Positions 31,337-39,275 of a DNA stretch of 39,275 bases are shown in pieces. Below the pieces are notes generated by a model that had not been told where the DNA came from, made no database searches, and was given only the letters and a program-made list of their open reading frames with translations. Source of the DNA: an uncultured Oscillospiraceae bacterium. Lineage in GTDB: Bacteria; Bacillota; Clostridia; Oscillospirales; Ruminococcaceae. The stretch covers positions 1 through 39,275 of the forward strand of contig CASFXA010000065.1 in NCBI GenBank assembly GCA_949298535.1, in the 5' to 3' direction. How positions within the stretch are numbered: position 1 is the first letter of the stretch; each line of letters starts with the position of its first letter. The translations under genes and the position numbers were made by a program.

Positions 31337-33907
31337 ATGAAAATATTGGTCGTCGATTCCAACAGCATCCTCAACCGGGCCTTTTACGGCATCAAACTCC
31401 TGACCACCAAGGACGGCAGCTACACCAACGGCATTTACGGCTTTTTCAATATCGTCCTCAAGCTCATCGAGGACAACGCCCCGGACCGGGTGATTTTTGC
31501 CTTTGACCTGAAGGCCCCCACCTTCCGTCACAAGATGTACGAGGGCTACAAGGCCCAGCGGAAGGGGATGCCCCCGGAACTGGCCCAGCAGCTGCCGGTG
31601 GTCAAAGAACTCATCGGCCAGCTGGGCTATGAGATCATTGAGCGGGAGGGCTACGAGGCGGACGACATCCTGGGCACCATCGCCCGGCAGGGAGAGGAAG
31701 CGGGGGACCAGGTTCTGCTGGCCACCGGAGACCGGGATTCCCTCCAGCTGGTGACCCACCAGGTGACGGTGATTCTGGCCACCACCAAAGCGGGAGGGGC
31801 CCAGTATCTTCCCATGACCCCCGAGGCGGTGCGGGAAAAGTATGGCGTGGAACCCCGGCAGCTGATCGAGACCAAAGCGCTGATGGGGGACAGCTCCGAC
31901 AATATCCCGGGCGTACCGGGCATCGGGGAAAAGACTGCCTTTTCCCTCATTCAGAAATACGGCACCGTGGAGCGGCTGTATGAAGATGTGGACGCTTTGG
32001 AAACCACCCCGTCGGTGAAGAAAAAACTGGCGGCAGGGAAGGAAATGGCGGAGCTTTCCCGGAAGCTGGGGGAAATCTGCTGCGAGGCGCCGGTGGGGGA
32101 CTTCCGCCGGGACAGCCTGCGGAAGGAACCGGATCGGGACGGCCTGTACCGCACCCTCAGCCGTCTGGAGCTCCATACTCTCATCCGGCGGCTGGATTTG
32201 CAGCCTCCCGCCGAGGGAGAGGCCCCTGCCCGGGAGGAGCGGACAGAGGAAAAGGTTATCGCCGTCAAAGAAGAATGGCCGGAGGCATTGCCGGAACGGT
32301 TTGTTCTGCTGACCCGGGGAGAGAATGTCACTTCCGCCGCCATTGTGACGGAGGATACCATTTGGTACCTGCCCCAGCTGACAAGGGAGCAGCTGAAACA
32401 GCTGGCGGAGGCTCCGGGAGAGAAGCTGCTGGACGATTCCAAGCCGGTCCACAAGGCGGCTCTGGCTATGGGCAGCCGTCTGAACGGGGTGACCTTTGAT
32501 ATCCGGCTGGCGGGATACCTCCTCAGCCCCAATTCCACCGCCTACACCGTGGAGCGGCTGGCGGGAGAATATGGGGCGGCCTCCCTTCATTCTGACTGGA
32601 ACGGGGAGGAGATGCCGGAGCTGGTGCGGGACGGCCTGCTGGCGCTGCCGCTAATCCGGCAGCTGGAGGAGGCTATTGACCAGAACGGACAGCGGAAGCT
32701 GCTGACGGAGATGGAGATCCCCCTGGCGGAGGTGCTGGCCTCTATGGAGCTGGAGGGTTTCTATATCGATCTGGAGGGCCTGCGGGCCTTCGGTGAGGAG
32801 CTTTCCGAGCTGCTCGCCGGGCTGGAGGAAGAGATTTATCAGCTGGCAGGGCATCCCTTCAACATCAATTCCCCCAAGCAGCTGGGAGAGGTGCTTTTTG
32901 ACCAGCTGGGACTGCCCACCGGCAAAAAGACCAAGAGCGGCTATTCCACCAATGCCGAGGTGTTGGAGGGCCTCACACCCTATCACCCCATTATTTCAAA
33001 AATTCTGGATTACCGGAAATATATGAAGCTCCGCTCCACCTATGTGGAGGGGCTGGACAAGGCGGCGGGACCGGACAGCGTCATCCGCAGCTCCTTCAAT
33101 CAGACGGAAACCCGCACCGGCCGCATCAGCTCCGCGGAACCCAATATGCAGAACATTCCCATCCGCACCGAACCGGGGAGCAGGATGAGAAAGTTCTTTG
33201 CCGCCCGTCCCGGTAATCTTCTCATTGACGCCGACTATTCTCAGATCGAGCTGCGGGTGCTGGCGGCCATCGCAGAGGATAAAAATATGATCGATGCCTT
33301 CCTGGCGGGGGAGGACATCCACACCAACACCGCCGCCCAGGTCTTTGATATGCCGCCGCTGTTCATCACCCCTCTGATGCGCAGCCGGGCAAAAGCGGTT
33401 AACTTCGGCATCGTTTACGGCATCGGCGCCTTCTCCCTGTCCAAAGACATTGGAGTGTCGGTGGCGGAAGCGGATCAGTATATCAAAAATTATCTCAAGA
33501 CCTTCAGCGGTGTGCGGGACTATATGGAGCGCACGGTGGAGGATGCCAAGGAAAAGGGCTATGTTTCCACCCTCTTTGGCCGCAGAAGGTATCTGCCGGA
33601 GCTGAAAAGCAGCAACCACAACCTGCGCAGCTTTGGTCAGCGGGTGGCGATGAATATGCCCATTCAGGGCACCGCCGCCGACATTATCAAGATCGCCATG
33701 GTGCGGGTCTACCAGCGGCTCCGGGAGGAAGGGCTGAAAGCCAAGCTGATCCTCCAGGTCCATGACGAACTGATTGTGGAAGCGCCGGAAAAGGAAGCAA
33801 GCCGGGCGGCGGAAATCGTCCGGGACGCCATGACCCATGCGGTGAATCTGGCAGTGCCCATGGAGGTGGACCTGAAGATCGGTAAAGACTGGGCCGAGGC
33901 CCACTGA
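31337..33907 (+). CDS. polA: DNA polymerase I
   Basis: The 856-residue protein has a 5'-3' exonuclease domain (about residues 1-290, with GYEADDILG and GDSSDNIPGVPGIGEKTA), a middle domain (about 300-480) that looks degenerate as a 3'-5' exonuclease, and a complete polymerase domain with motif A LIDADYSQIELRVLA, motif B RSRAKAVNFGIVYGIG and motif C LQVHDELI. It fills gaps and removes primers in replication and repair. ATG 31337 has ACGGAGG upstream; a reading from 31307 adds ten residues with no ribosome site. It is followed closely by rimI. The loss of proofreading residues is common in Firmicutes. Confidence 0.96.
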   Translation: MKILVVDSNSILNRAFYGIKLLTTKDGSYTNGIYGFFNIVLKLIEDNAPDRVIFAFDLKAPTFRHKMYEGYKAQRKGMPPELAQQLPVVKELIGQLGYEIIEREGYEADDILGTIARQGEEAGDQVLLATGDRDSLQLVTHQVTVILATTKAGGAQYLPMTPEAVREKYGVEPRQLIETKALMGDSSDNIPGVPGIGEKTAFSLIQKYGTVERLYEDVDALETTPSVKKKLAAGKEMAELSRKLGEICCEAPVGDFRRDSLRKEPDRDGLYRTLSRLELHTLIRRLDLQPPAEGEAPAREERTEEKVIAVKEEWPEALPERFVLLTRGENVTSAAIVTEDTIWYLPQLTREQLKQLAEAPGEKLLDDSKPVHKAALAMGSRLNGVTFDIRLAGYLLSPNSTAYTVERLAGEYGAASLHSDWNGEEMPELVRDGLLALPLIRQLEEAIDQNGQRKLLTEMEIPLAEVLASMELEGFYIDLEGLRAFGEELSELLAGLEEEIYQLAGHPFNINSPKQLGEVLFDQLGLPTGKKTKSGYSTNAEVLEGLTPYHPIISKILDYRKYMKLRSTYVEGLDKAAGPDSVIRSSFNQTETRTGRISSAEPNMQNIPIRTEPGSRMRKFFAARPGNLLIDADYSQIELRVLAAIAEDKNMIDAFLAGEDIHTNTAAQVFDMPPLFITPLMRSRAKAVNFGIVYGIGAFSLSKDIGVSVAEADQYIKNYLKTFSGVRDYMERTVEDAKEKGYVSTLFGRRRYLPELKSSNHNLRSFGQRVAMNMPIQGTAADIIKIAMVRVYQRLREEGLKAKLILQVHDELIVEAPEKEASRAAEIVRDAMTHAVNLAVPMEVDLKIGKDWAEAH

Positions 33908-33924
33908 CCGGGAAGGGGTACGCC

Positions 33925-34389
33925 ATGGAAAACGGACGGATTGTGCCTATGGAGCGGCGGCACCTGGATGAGCTGGCCCAACTGGAGAAAATTTGTTTTT
34001 CTCACCCCTGGAGCCGGGATGGACTGGAGGAGGAGCTGAGGCGGCCCGGTTCCCTCTTTCTGGTGGCGGAGGCCCCGGACGGCCAGGTAATGGGCTATGT
34101 GGGGTGCCAGTATGTGCTGGATGAAGGATATATCACCAACGTAGCGGTATTTCCCCAATATCGCAGACAGGGAGCGGCCAAGGCTTTGCTGGAGGCCCTG
34201 GAGCAGGAAGGCCGGCGATTGGGCCTTTCCTTCCTCTCCCTGGAGGTACGGGAGAGCAATGCTTCCGCTCAAAATTTGTATGAAAAATCAGGCTATCGCC
34301 AGGAGGGGCGGCGGAAAAATTTTTATACCGACCCACGGGAGGACGGTCTGATTTTAACCAAAAGATTCAAACAGGAGGAAGTAAGATGA
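33925..34389 (+). CDS. rimI: Ribosomal protein S18 alanine N-acetyltransferase
   Basis: The 154-residue GNAT protein has QYRRQGAAKALLEAL near residues 74-88 as the acetyl-CoA loop and LEVRESNASAQNLYEKSGY near 109-127, the RimI-type C-terminal motif. It starts 17 bases after polA and overlaps the HAD gene by four bases. Its place with tsaD, as in many bacteria, supports RimI over a generic GNAT. Confidence 0.9.
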   Translation: MENGRIVPMERRHLDELAQLEKICFSHPWSRDGLEEELRRPGSLFLVAEAPDGQVMGYVGCQYVLDEGYITNVAVFPQYRRQGAAKALLEALEQEGRRLGLSFLSLEVRESNASAQNLYEKSGYRQEGRRKNFYTDPREDGLILTKRFKQEEVR

Positions 34390-35054
34390 TCGAAGGAGTT
34401 TTGTTTGACATGGATGGACTGCTGGTGGATACCGAGCCCATCTACCACAATGCCAATACCGAGGCTATCGCCAGCATGGGCTATGAGCCGGACGATGCCT
34501 ATCTCCGGCAGTGCATGGGTCTGTCGGTGCAGGCCTGGGGAGACGCCCTCTATGCCCATTACGGCAAGGATTTTCCCCTGGACGAGATGCGCCGCCGGAT
34601 GGACAAGATCCGTACCCGAATTTTTGAGGAGAAGGGCATCCAGAGCATGAAGGGGGCCAAGGAACTGCTGGATTATCTGGATGAAAAGGGTATCCCCAAG
34701 GCGGTGGCCAGTTCCACCCCCAAGGAGCGGGCTCAGTACATATTGGGACAGGCGGGCCTGGGAGGCCGGTTTGAAGTGGAAGTATACGGCGACATGGTCA
34801 AGCGCAGCAAGCCCAATCCCGACATCTTCCTCCTGGCCGCTTCCTTGTTGGGCAAAGAGCCGGAGAAGTGCATGGGTCTGGAAGATTCCCAGAATGGGAT
34901 CCGGGCCTGCCGGGCAGCCAATCTCTTTACCGTCTGGGTGCCGGATCTGGCTCCGGTGACCCCCGAGCTGCTGACTTTGGCGGACCGGAAGGTGGACAGT
35001 CTGCTGGATGTCATCCCCCTGCTGGAGGAGCTGAACAAGGCGGAAGCAAAATAA
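34386..35054 (+). CDS. HAD-superfamily phosphatase (beta-phosphoglucomutase-like)
   Basis: The 222-residue hydrolase has motif I FDMDGLLVDTEP (nucleophile Asp8, Asp10), a helical cap, AVASSTPK as motif II near residue 117-124, KPNPDIFL as motif III with Lys near 140, and GLEDSQNGI as motif IV. Substrate is a small phosphorylated compound, not specified by sequence. It overlaps rimI by four bases and precedes tsaD. Confidence 0.92.
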   Translation: MIEGVLFDMDGLLVDTEPIYHNANTEAIASMGYEPDDAYLRQCMGLSVQAWGDALYAHYGKDFPLDEMRRRMDKIRTRIFEEKGIQSMKGAKELLDYLDEKGIPKAVASSTPKERAQYILGQAGLGGRFEVEVYGDMVKRSKPNPDIFLLAASLLGKEPEKCMGLEDSQNGIRACRAANLFTVWVPDLAPVTPELLTLADRKVDSLLDVIPLLEELNKAEAK

Positions 35055-35076
35055 GCGCTGCAAAGGATGGAACAAG

Positions 35077-36087
35077 ATGCGGATACTGAGTATTGAAAGC
35101 TCCTGTGACGAGACCGCCGCCGCGGTGGTGGAGGACGGCAGGAAGGTGCTTTCCTCGGTGGTGTATACCCAGATCGAGGAGCATCGGAAATATGGCGGAG
35201 TGGTGCCGGAGATCGCCTCCCGCCGCCATGTGGAGCATATGGTGGATGTGGTGGAGGAGGCCATCCGGCAGGCGTCCATGACCAAGGAAGAGCTGGATGC
35301 CGTAGCGGTAACGGCGGCCCCCGGCCTCATCGGCGCGGTGCTGGTGGGAGTGAATTTCGCCAAGGGACTGGCCCTTTCCCTGGGCAAGCCCCTCATCCCG
35401 GTTCATCATATCCGGGGCCATGTGGCGGCAAACTATCTCACCCATCCGGAGCTTACGCCCCCCTTCCTCTGCCTCATTGTCTCCGGCGGTCACAGCCATA
35501 TTGCCCAGGTGCTGGACTATACCCATTACCACATCATTGGACGGACCCGGGATGACGCCGCAGGGGAGGCCTTTGACAAGGCCGCCAGATGTTTGGGATT
35601 CCCTTATCCCGGCGGGGTGGAGCTGGACCGCATCTCCCATGAGGGAGACCCGCGCCGGTATCAGCTGCCTACCCCAAAGATCGATACCCCTTATGATTTC
35701 AGCTTTTCGGGGCTGAAAACAGCGGTGGTCAATATGACCCACAACGCCCAGCAAAAGGGGGAGACCATCGATGTCAAGGATATGGCCGCCAGCTTCTGCT
35801 GCAAGGTGACCGACATCCTCTGGGGCCGGTTTGAAAAGGCGGCGGAGGATCTGGGAGCCACGTCGGTGGCATTGGCGGGAGGCGTTTCCGCCAACAGCTG
35901 GCTCCGTGCCAGGGCCCAGGAGCGGTGTGCCCAAAAGGGCTGGAAGCTGTATCTGCCGGAGCTGAAGCTGTGCGGCGATAACGCTGCTATGATCGGTTCC
36001 CAGGCTTACTATGAATTCCAGGCGGGAAATCTGGCCGGTATGGACCTCAACGGCAGGCCCTATATGGAGCTGGACGATCATTTTTAA
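35077..36087 (+). CDS. tsaD: tRNA N6-adenosine threonylcarbamoyltransferase
   Basis: TsaD transfers the threonylcarbamoyl group to A37 of ANN-decoding tRNAs together with TsaB and TsaE, which are not in this window. The 336-residue protein begins with ILSIESSCDETAAAV, holds the metal motif HHIRGH (His111, His115), LIVSGGHSH near 128-136, and the GEAFDKAARCLGFPYPGG stretch. Length is normal. ATG 35077 follows AAAGGATGG. Confidence 0.96.
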   Translation: MRILSIESSCDETAAAVVEDGRKVLSSVVYTQIEEHRKYGGVVPEIASRRHVEHMVDVVEEAIRQASMTKEELDAVAVTAAPGLIGAVLVGVNFAKGLALSLGKPLIPVHHIRGHVAANYLTHPELTPPFLCLIVSGGHSHIAQVLDYTHYHIIGRTRDDAAGEAFDKAARCLGFPYPGGVELDRISHEGDPRRYQLPTPKIDTPYDFSFSGLKTAVVNMTHNAQQKGETIDVKDMAASFCCKVTDILWGRFEKAAEDLGATSVALAGGVSANSWLRARAQERCAQKGWKLYLPELKLCGDNAAMIGSQAYYEFQAGNLAGMDLNGRPYMELDDHF

Positions 36088-36114
36088 GTTTTCAGATTCA
36101 ATAAAGGCGCAGAA

Positions 36115-36146
36115 AGGCCCCGGACAGATTGTCTGTCCGGGGCCTT
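36115..36146 (+). terminator. Terminator of the polA-tsaD operon, left partner of repeat B
   Basis: AGGCCCCGGACAG (36115-36127) pairs with CTGTCCGGGGCCT (36133-36145) around a 5-nt loop, followed by T. Almost the same hairpin appears again right after repeat copy B. Confidence 0.8.
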
Positions 36147-36160
36147 CGGTTGTAGAAAAA

Positions 36161-36349
36161 CCTGGTTTAAGGAACAAATAAAATTCAAAATCATAAAAAT
36201 CAGGACAGGTGCCTGATTTTTATACCACGACCCGCGCCCACCGGGGCGCGAAACCGGGGGTATCGTCGGTGGTTTCGTCAGGAACCAGCGGCGTATCCAG
36301 GGGGACGGGGTCCCCCTGGAAGCGTGTCGAATTTTTTTCGACACGCTCA
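36161..36349 (+). repeat. Dispersed structured repeat, copy B
   Basis: This copy matches copy A from 36161 to 36349. Its H1 hairpin arms are identical to copy A; H4 is TCCAGGGGGAC/GTCCCCCTGGA (36296-36306, 36310-36320), where the inner pairs differ from copy A on both sides together, keeping the stem. In the middle arm a U-A pair replaces a C-G pair. H5 is conserved with one extra T in the loop. The copy is framed by two near-identical terminator hairpins (36115-36145 and 36350-36381) and again lies between convergent genes. Confidence 0.85.
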
Positions 36350-36382
36350 AGCCCCGGACAGATTGGCTGTCCGGGGCTTTGG
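36350..36382 (+). terminator. Terminator hairpin closing repeat copy B
   Basis: AAGCCCCGGACAG (36350-36362) pairs with CTGTCCGGGGCTT (36368-36380), followed by T. Its stem is nearly the same as the hairpin left of the repeat. Confidence 0.8.
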
Positions 36383-36426
36383 TGCGTGAAATCATTTGTC
36401 AGCAAACACGATATGGGAGATGCAAG

Positions 36427-36515
36427 AGGGCGGCGGCGGTTTATCCGACGCCGCCCTTGGCCGCCCTTGGGCGGCTGTTTTTCCCGCCAAGGCTGGAGGC
36501 TTTGGCGGGCGTTTA
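36427..36515 (+). terminator. Hairpin cluster between repeat B and recD2
   Basis: Three stems follow each other: AGGGCGGCG/CGCCGCCCT (36427-36435, 36449-36457); GCCGCCC/GGGCGGC (36460-36466, 36469-36475) with T6 directly after; CCCGCCAA/TTGGCGGG (36483-36490, 36502-36509) before a TTTATTTAT run. The T runs point to plus-strand termination, in front of the convergent recD2. I see no equally good minus-strand terminator for recD2. Confidence 0.65.
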
Positions 36516-36516
36516 T

Positions 36517-38739
36517 TTATCCCAGCACCTGTTGGGGACTTACTGCTTCCCGCAGCATCTCTTTCAGATTGGTGTATCGTAGGGTCCGGCGGTCATTTTC
36601 CACCATTTCCGCCACAGTGCCGGGGTCGCCGTCCATTACCAGCAGGCTTCTGGCCCGGGTGACGCCGGTGTACAACAGGTTCCGGTAATGGAGCTTGGGA
36701 TGGCGCTGCATCAGGGGCATCACCACCGCCTGAAATTCGCTGCCCTGGCTCTTGTGGACAGTGATGGCGTAGGCGTGCTCCAGCTGGTCGGCATGATCAA
36801 AGCTGTACTGAGCCACCCGGTCATCAAAGCGAACCAAAATGGTTTTGGAGCTGGGATCCAGCATCTCAATGACCCCGATGTCACCATTGAAGATGCCCAT
36901 TCCTTCCTCACCGCTGTCCATCCGGTAGGTGATGTCGTAGTTGTTGCGGATCTGCATCACCTTGTCCCCCTCCCGGAGAATCCGGCCCAGGGAATTGAGC
37001 TGAGACTTGTTCCGGTCCGGAGGATTGAGGGCCTCCTGCATCCGGCGGTTCAGCTCCTGGGTGCCCAGGGGTCCCTTCTTGCCGGGAACAATGATCTGAA
37101 TATCCCACAGGGGAGAATAGTGGTAGCTGTTGGGCAGGCGGCGGACACACAGATCCACCGTCAGGTCCTGGGCCTGCTGCTGGCTCTGACACCGGAGAAA
37201 AAAGAAGTCCTTGTCCCTTCGGTCCAGCACCGGCAGTTCTCCATGAACGATGGCGTGGGCGTTGGTGACGATAAGGCTTTCCGCGGCCTGGCGGAACACC
37301 CGGTCCAGATGGACGGTGGGGACCACATCGCTGTCAATGAGGTCCTTGAGCACATTCCCTGCCGCCACCGACGGAAGCTGGTCGCTGTCTCCCACCAGAA
37401 TCAGCTTGCTGCTCAGCTTCATTCCCCGGAACAGACTTTCCAGAATCAGGGTGTCCACCATGGACATCTCGTCAATGATCACCGCGTCCACAGGCAGGGG
37501 ATTGCGCTCGTTGCGCTTGAAGGTAAGGCTGTCCCGTCCTGGGTCCACCTCCAGCAGGCGATGGATGGTTTTTGCCTCCCGGCCGGTCACCTCGGTCATC
37601 CGCTTGGCCGCCCGACCGGTGGGGGCCGCCAGGGCCACCTTCATTCCCTGGCGCTCCAGCAGGGTAAGGATACCATTGAGGGTGGTGGTTTTACCAGTAC
37701 CGGGGCCGCCGGTGAGAATAAAGAGATTGTTGGCAAGGGCCTCGCCGATGGCCTTTTTTTGCAGCTGATCGTACTGGATTCCCAGTTCCGCTTCCAATTG
37801 GTCAATCTCGAAAGTGTGATCCTCCGGCTCCGGATTTTGCAGCTGGAACAGCAAAGCGATCCGCCCGGCGATATAGCTTTCCGCCCCGTACAATTCCGCC
37901 AGATAGACAAAATGCCGTCCATCCCGGTCATAGAGGGCCAGCGTATTGTCCTCTGCCATGGACTGGATGGCGTCCTCCACCTGATGGCGGGGGACGTCCA
38001 GATATTGGGCGGTGAGGTCCGACAGCTTTTCCAGAGGCAGACAGACATGGCCGTTGTGGGTGTTGTGGCGCAGCACATAGGCTATCCCCGCGCTCACCCG
38101 ACAGTAGCCGTCCCGGGGGATGCCGAACTCCTCCGCCATCAGGTCAGCGGACTGGAAATCCAGCCCCACCTCCTCACAGCAAAGGACGTAAGGGTTATTG
38201 CGCACCGTTTCCTCGGTGACGTTTCCCCAGCGCTTCCAGACCCGGATGGCCATGGCCGGCTGGATGCCGTACCGGCTGAGAAACAGCATGACGCTGCGGA
38301 TGCCGTAGAGACGCACAAATTCTTCGTTGATGGATTTTGCCTTGGCGGGGGAGATGCCCCGGACGGCGGTGAGGGCCTCCGGCTGCTTTTCCATCACTTC
38401 CAGGGTGCGGTCTCCAAACTGGGCAACCAGCCGCTTGGCCAGGGCGGGCCCCACCCCCTTGATGGCTCCGGAGGCCAGATATTTTCCGATGGCGGCAGCG
38501 GTGCTGGGGAGGGTCCGCTCAATGGTTTGGGCTTTGAACTGACTGCCGTAGGTGGGATGAGAGGTGAAATAGCCGGTGACGGCAATCTCCTCCCCCTCTC
38601 CCACCAGGGAAGTTTCCCCCACGACGGTAATCAGTTCATCCCCCACCCCCACCGCCAATACAGTGAAGCCGGTGTCCTCATTGTGAAAGATAATATCTTC
38701 CACCGAGCCCTCCAGTCGCTGGATCTCCTTTTCCGCCAT
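36517..38739 (-). CDS. recD2: RecD2 family SF1B DNA helicase
   Basis: The 740-residue ATPase is a RecD2-type 5'-3' helicase. An N-terminal OB-like region (to about residue 85) is followed by helix-hairpin-helix repeats (GAIKGVGPALAKRLV near 90-105; AVRGISPAKAKSI near 125-137), then motor motifs: Walker A GGPGTGKTTT, Walker B VIIDEMSMVDT, GDSDQLPSVAAGNVL, and C-terminal VHKSQGSEF and YTGVTRAR. It acts in DNA repair without RecB or RecC. ATG 38739 has AAAGGAC upstream; the longer frame to 38799 overlaps the upstream gene's end and lacks a ribosome site. Length is normal. Confidence 0.95.
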   Translation of the reverse strand: MAEKEIQRLEGSVEDIIFHNEDTGFTVLAVGVGDELITVVGETSLVGEGEEIAVTGYFTSHPTYGSQFKAQTIERTLPSTAAAIGKYLASGAIKGVGPALAKRLVAQFGDRTLEVMEKQPEALTAVRGISPAKAKSINEEFVRLYGIRSVMLFLSRYGIQPAMAIRVWKRWGNVTEETVRNNPYVLCCEEVGLDFQSADLMAEEFGIPRDGYCRVSAGIAYVLRHNTHNGHVCLPLEKLSDLTAQYLDVPRHQVEDAIQSMAEDNTLALYDRDGRHFVYLAELYGAESYIAGRIALLFQLQNPEPEDHTFEIDQLEAELGIQYDQLQKKAIGEALANNLFILTGGPGTGKTTTLNGILTLLERQGMKVALAAPTGRAAKRMTEVTGREAKTIHRLLEVDPGRDSLTFKRNERNPLPVDAVIIDEMSMVDTLILESLFRGMKLSSKLILVGDSDQLPSVAAGNVLKDLIDSDVVPTVHLDRVFRQAAESLIVTNAHAIVHGELPVLDRRDKDFFFLRCQSQQQAQDLTVDLCVRRLPNSYHYSPLWDIQIIVPGKKGPLGTQELNRRMQEALNPPDRNKSQLNSLGRILREGDKVMQIRNNYDITYRMDSGEEGMGIFNGDIGVIEMLDPSSKTILVRFDDRVAQYSFDHADQLEHAYAITVHKSQGSEFQAVVMPLMQRHPKLHYRNLLYTGVTRARSLLVMDGDPGTVAEMVENDRRTLRYTNLKEMLREAVSPQQVLG

Positions 38740-38795
38740 GGTACACGTCCTTTCCCTCCGCCGGGCACAGTGCCGGGCGGGATGCGCCCTAAAAT

Positions 38796-39161
38796 TCAAC
38801 AGGATTCATTATAATCCATTTTTTCTTCCTTTTCAAACCCTTCAGCCAGGCTGCGCCAGCTTTTGGCAAGGGGCAGATTGTGGTCCTGGCAAAACCGCAG
38901 GCATACCTCCCGGGAGCAGCCCCCCTCAGGGCAGAGAACTGCCAGCGATACCGGCCCCAGCTCCGGTCGGTTCCGAAGAGCCTCCAGCAGACCGGACAGC
39001 CGGCTTTCCGCAGCGGGATCGTCGGGACGGATCTCTACCACCAGCATTGCTTGCTCCGCCCTTGCCCCCTGCGTCAGCCATCGCCAACAGCCAAGCAGCA
39101 ATTGAGTAAGGCCCAAGGCGGCCAGCAATATCACCAGACCCCACAGAAACAACGCTTCCAT
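38796..39161 (-). CDS. Small membrane-anchored protein of unknown function
   Basis: The 121-residue product has one N-terminal helix (about residues 4-27) and a soluble remainder with a short beta-alpha pattern (AMLVVEIRPDD near 38-48; VSLAVLCPEGGCSREVCLRFC near 71-91). The Cys-rich patch (three Cys within about 14 residues) could bind metal, but no family is recognised. GGAGG lies upstream of the ATG at 39161. It is cotranscribed with recD2, 56 bases apart, so a role near the same process is possible but unproven. The remaining 114 bases to the window edge hold its presumed promoter region (TAGAAT-type -10 near 39218 on the minus strand) and no gene. Confidence 0.75.
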   Translation of the reverse strand: MEALFLWGLVILLAALGLTQLLLGCWRWLTQGARAEQAMLVVEIRPDDPAAESRLSGLLEALRNRPELGPVSLAVLCPEGGCSREVCLRFCQDHNLPLAKSWRSLAEGFEKEEKMDYNESC

Positions 39162-39275
39162 CCATGACCCCTCCGTTTCAGAACAATGTCTCTTTGCAGA
39201 AAATTGCTGCCTTATTCTATGAAAAGAGGAAAATGAGGGTGAAAAAATCTTTGGCTTGGGGAAGAAAAATAAAAT

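Noticed and set aside
36427-36515. CRISPR array from the repeated GCCGCCC motifs
   Set aside because: The repeats are short palindromic stems with irregular spacing and T runs, typical of terminators; no spacer pattern is present anywhere in the window.
36688-38814. 708-residue open frame antisense to recD2
   Set aside because: Shadow frame without recognisable domains; the sense strand has all helicase motifs.

Overview
The window reads as chromosome of a fairly GC-rich, low-oxygen Clostridia bacterium, most likely Oscillospiraceae (Flavonifractor/Pseudoflavonifractor/Oscillibacter-like). This rests on strong Shine-Dalgarno sites, TepA, YlzJ and an FtsK/SpoIIIE translocase of Gram-positive type, a lysine riboswitch, Firmicute RecD2 and PolA, and a selenium-dependent molybdenum hydroxylase system. 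No species can be named from the sequence alone.

Layout. (1) 1-996 is the right end of an integrated element. It holds a small phage-like membrane protein, two tiny membrane-protein genes and an XRE regulator, and ends at a 48-nt 3' fragment of tRNA-Thr(GGT) that still has its terminator. (2) 1130-3908 encodes an AI-2E-family permease and a cardiolipin synthase. (3) 4127-5971 is a phage-like regulatory module: a zinc-ribbon protein and a sigma-region-4-like regulator on the minus strand, divergent from an S24 (LexA/CI-type) repressor. Both face a promoter pair with nested palindromes, and the minus transcript starts with a long structured RNA. (4) 6167-9349 holds a phospholipase C-like protein, a DUF3267 membrane zincin and a MATE exporter with an attenuator-like leader. 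(5) 9586-14793 holds tepA (behind a leader with mutually exclusive hairpins), ylzJ, uppP and ftsK/spoIIIE. (6) 15023-19724 is a selenium-donor operon: selD, yedF, yqeB, a cysteine desulfurase, a DUF3343 carrier and yqeC. (7) 19877-21943 is a lysine riboswitch and an NhaC-type lysine transporter. (8) 22070-27619 holds an acetamidase/formamidase, divergent from a purine (guanine-class) riboswitch that precedes a three-subunit molybdenum hydroxylase (xanthine dehydrogenase type), followed by a MocA-like cytidylyltransferase. (9) 27787-31078 holds an AAC(3)-like acetyltransferase, a zinc-ribbon protein, an orphan BtuF-like lipoprotein and dus. (10) 31337-39161 is a housekeeping block: polA, rimI, a HAD phosphatase, tsaD, recD2 and a small membrane protein.

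How the parts fit. Regions 6 and 8 form one system. SelD makes selenophosphate, the desulfurase and the DUF3343/YedF proteins probably handle Se or S, YqeB and YqeC install the labile selenium cofactor, MocA builds the cytosine dinucleotide cofactor, and the hydroxylase oxidises a purine or similar heterocycle. A guanine-type aptamer in front of the hydroxylase genes links the enzyme to purine supply.

The strongest candidates for something new are: a ~190-bp dispersed repeat present twice (28826-29017 and 36161-36349) with compensatory changes in its hairpins; the purine riboswitch with an unusual L3 loop on a molybdenum-hydroxylase operon; the structured minus-strand RNA at 4906-5125; and the tepA leader at 9598-9770.
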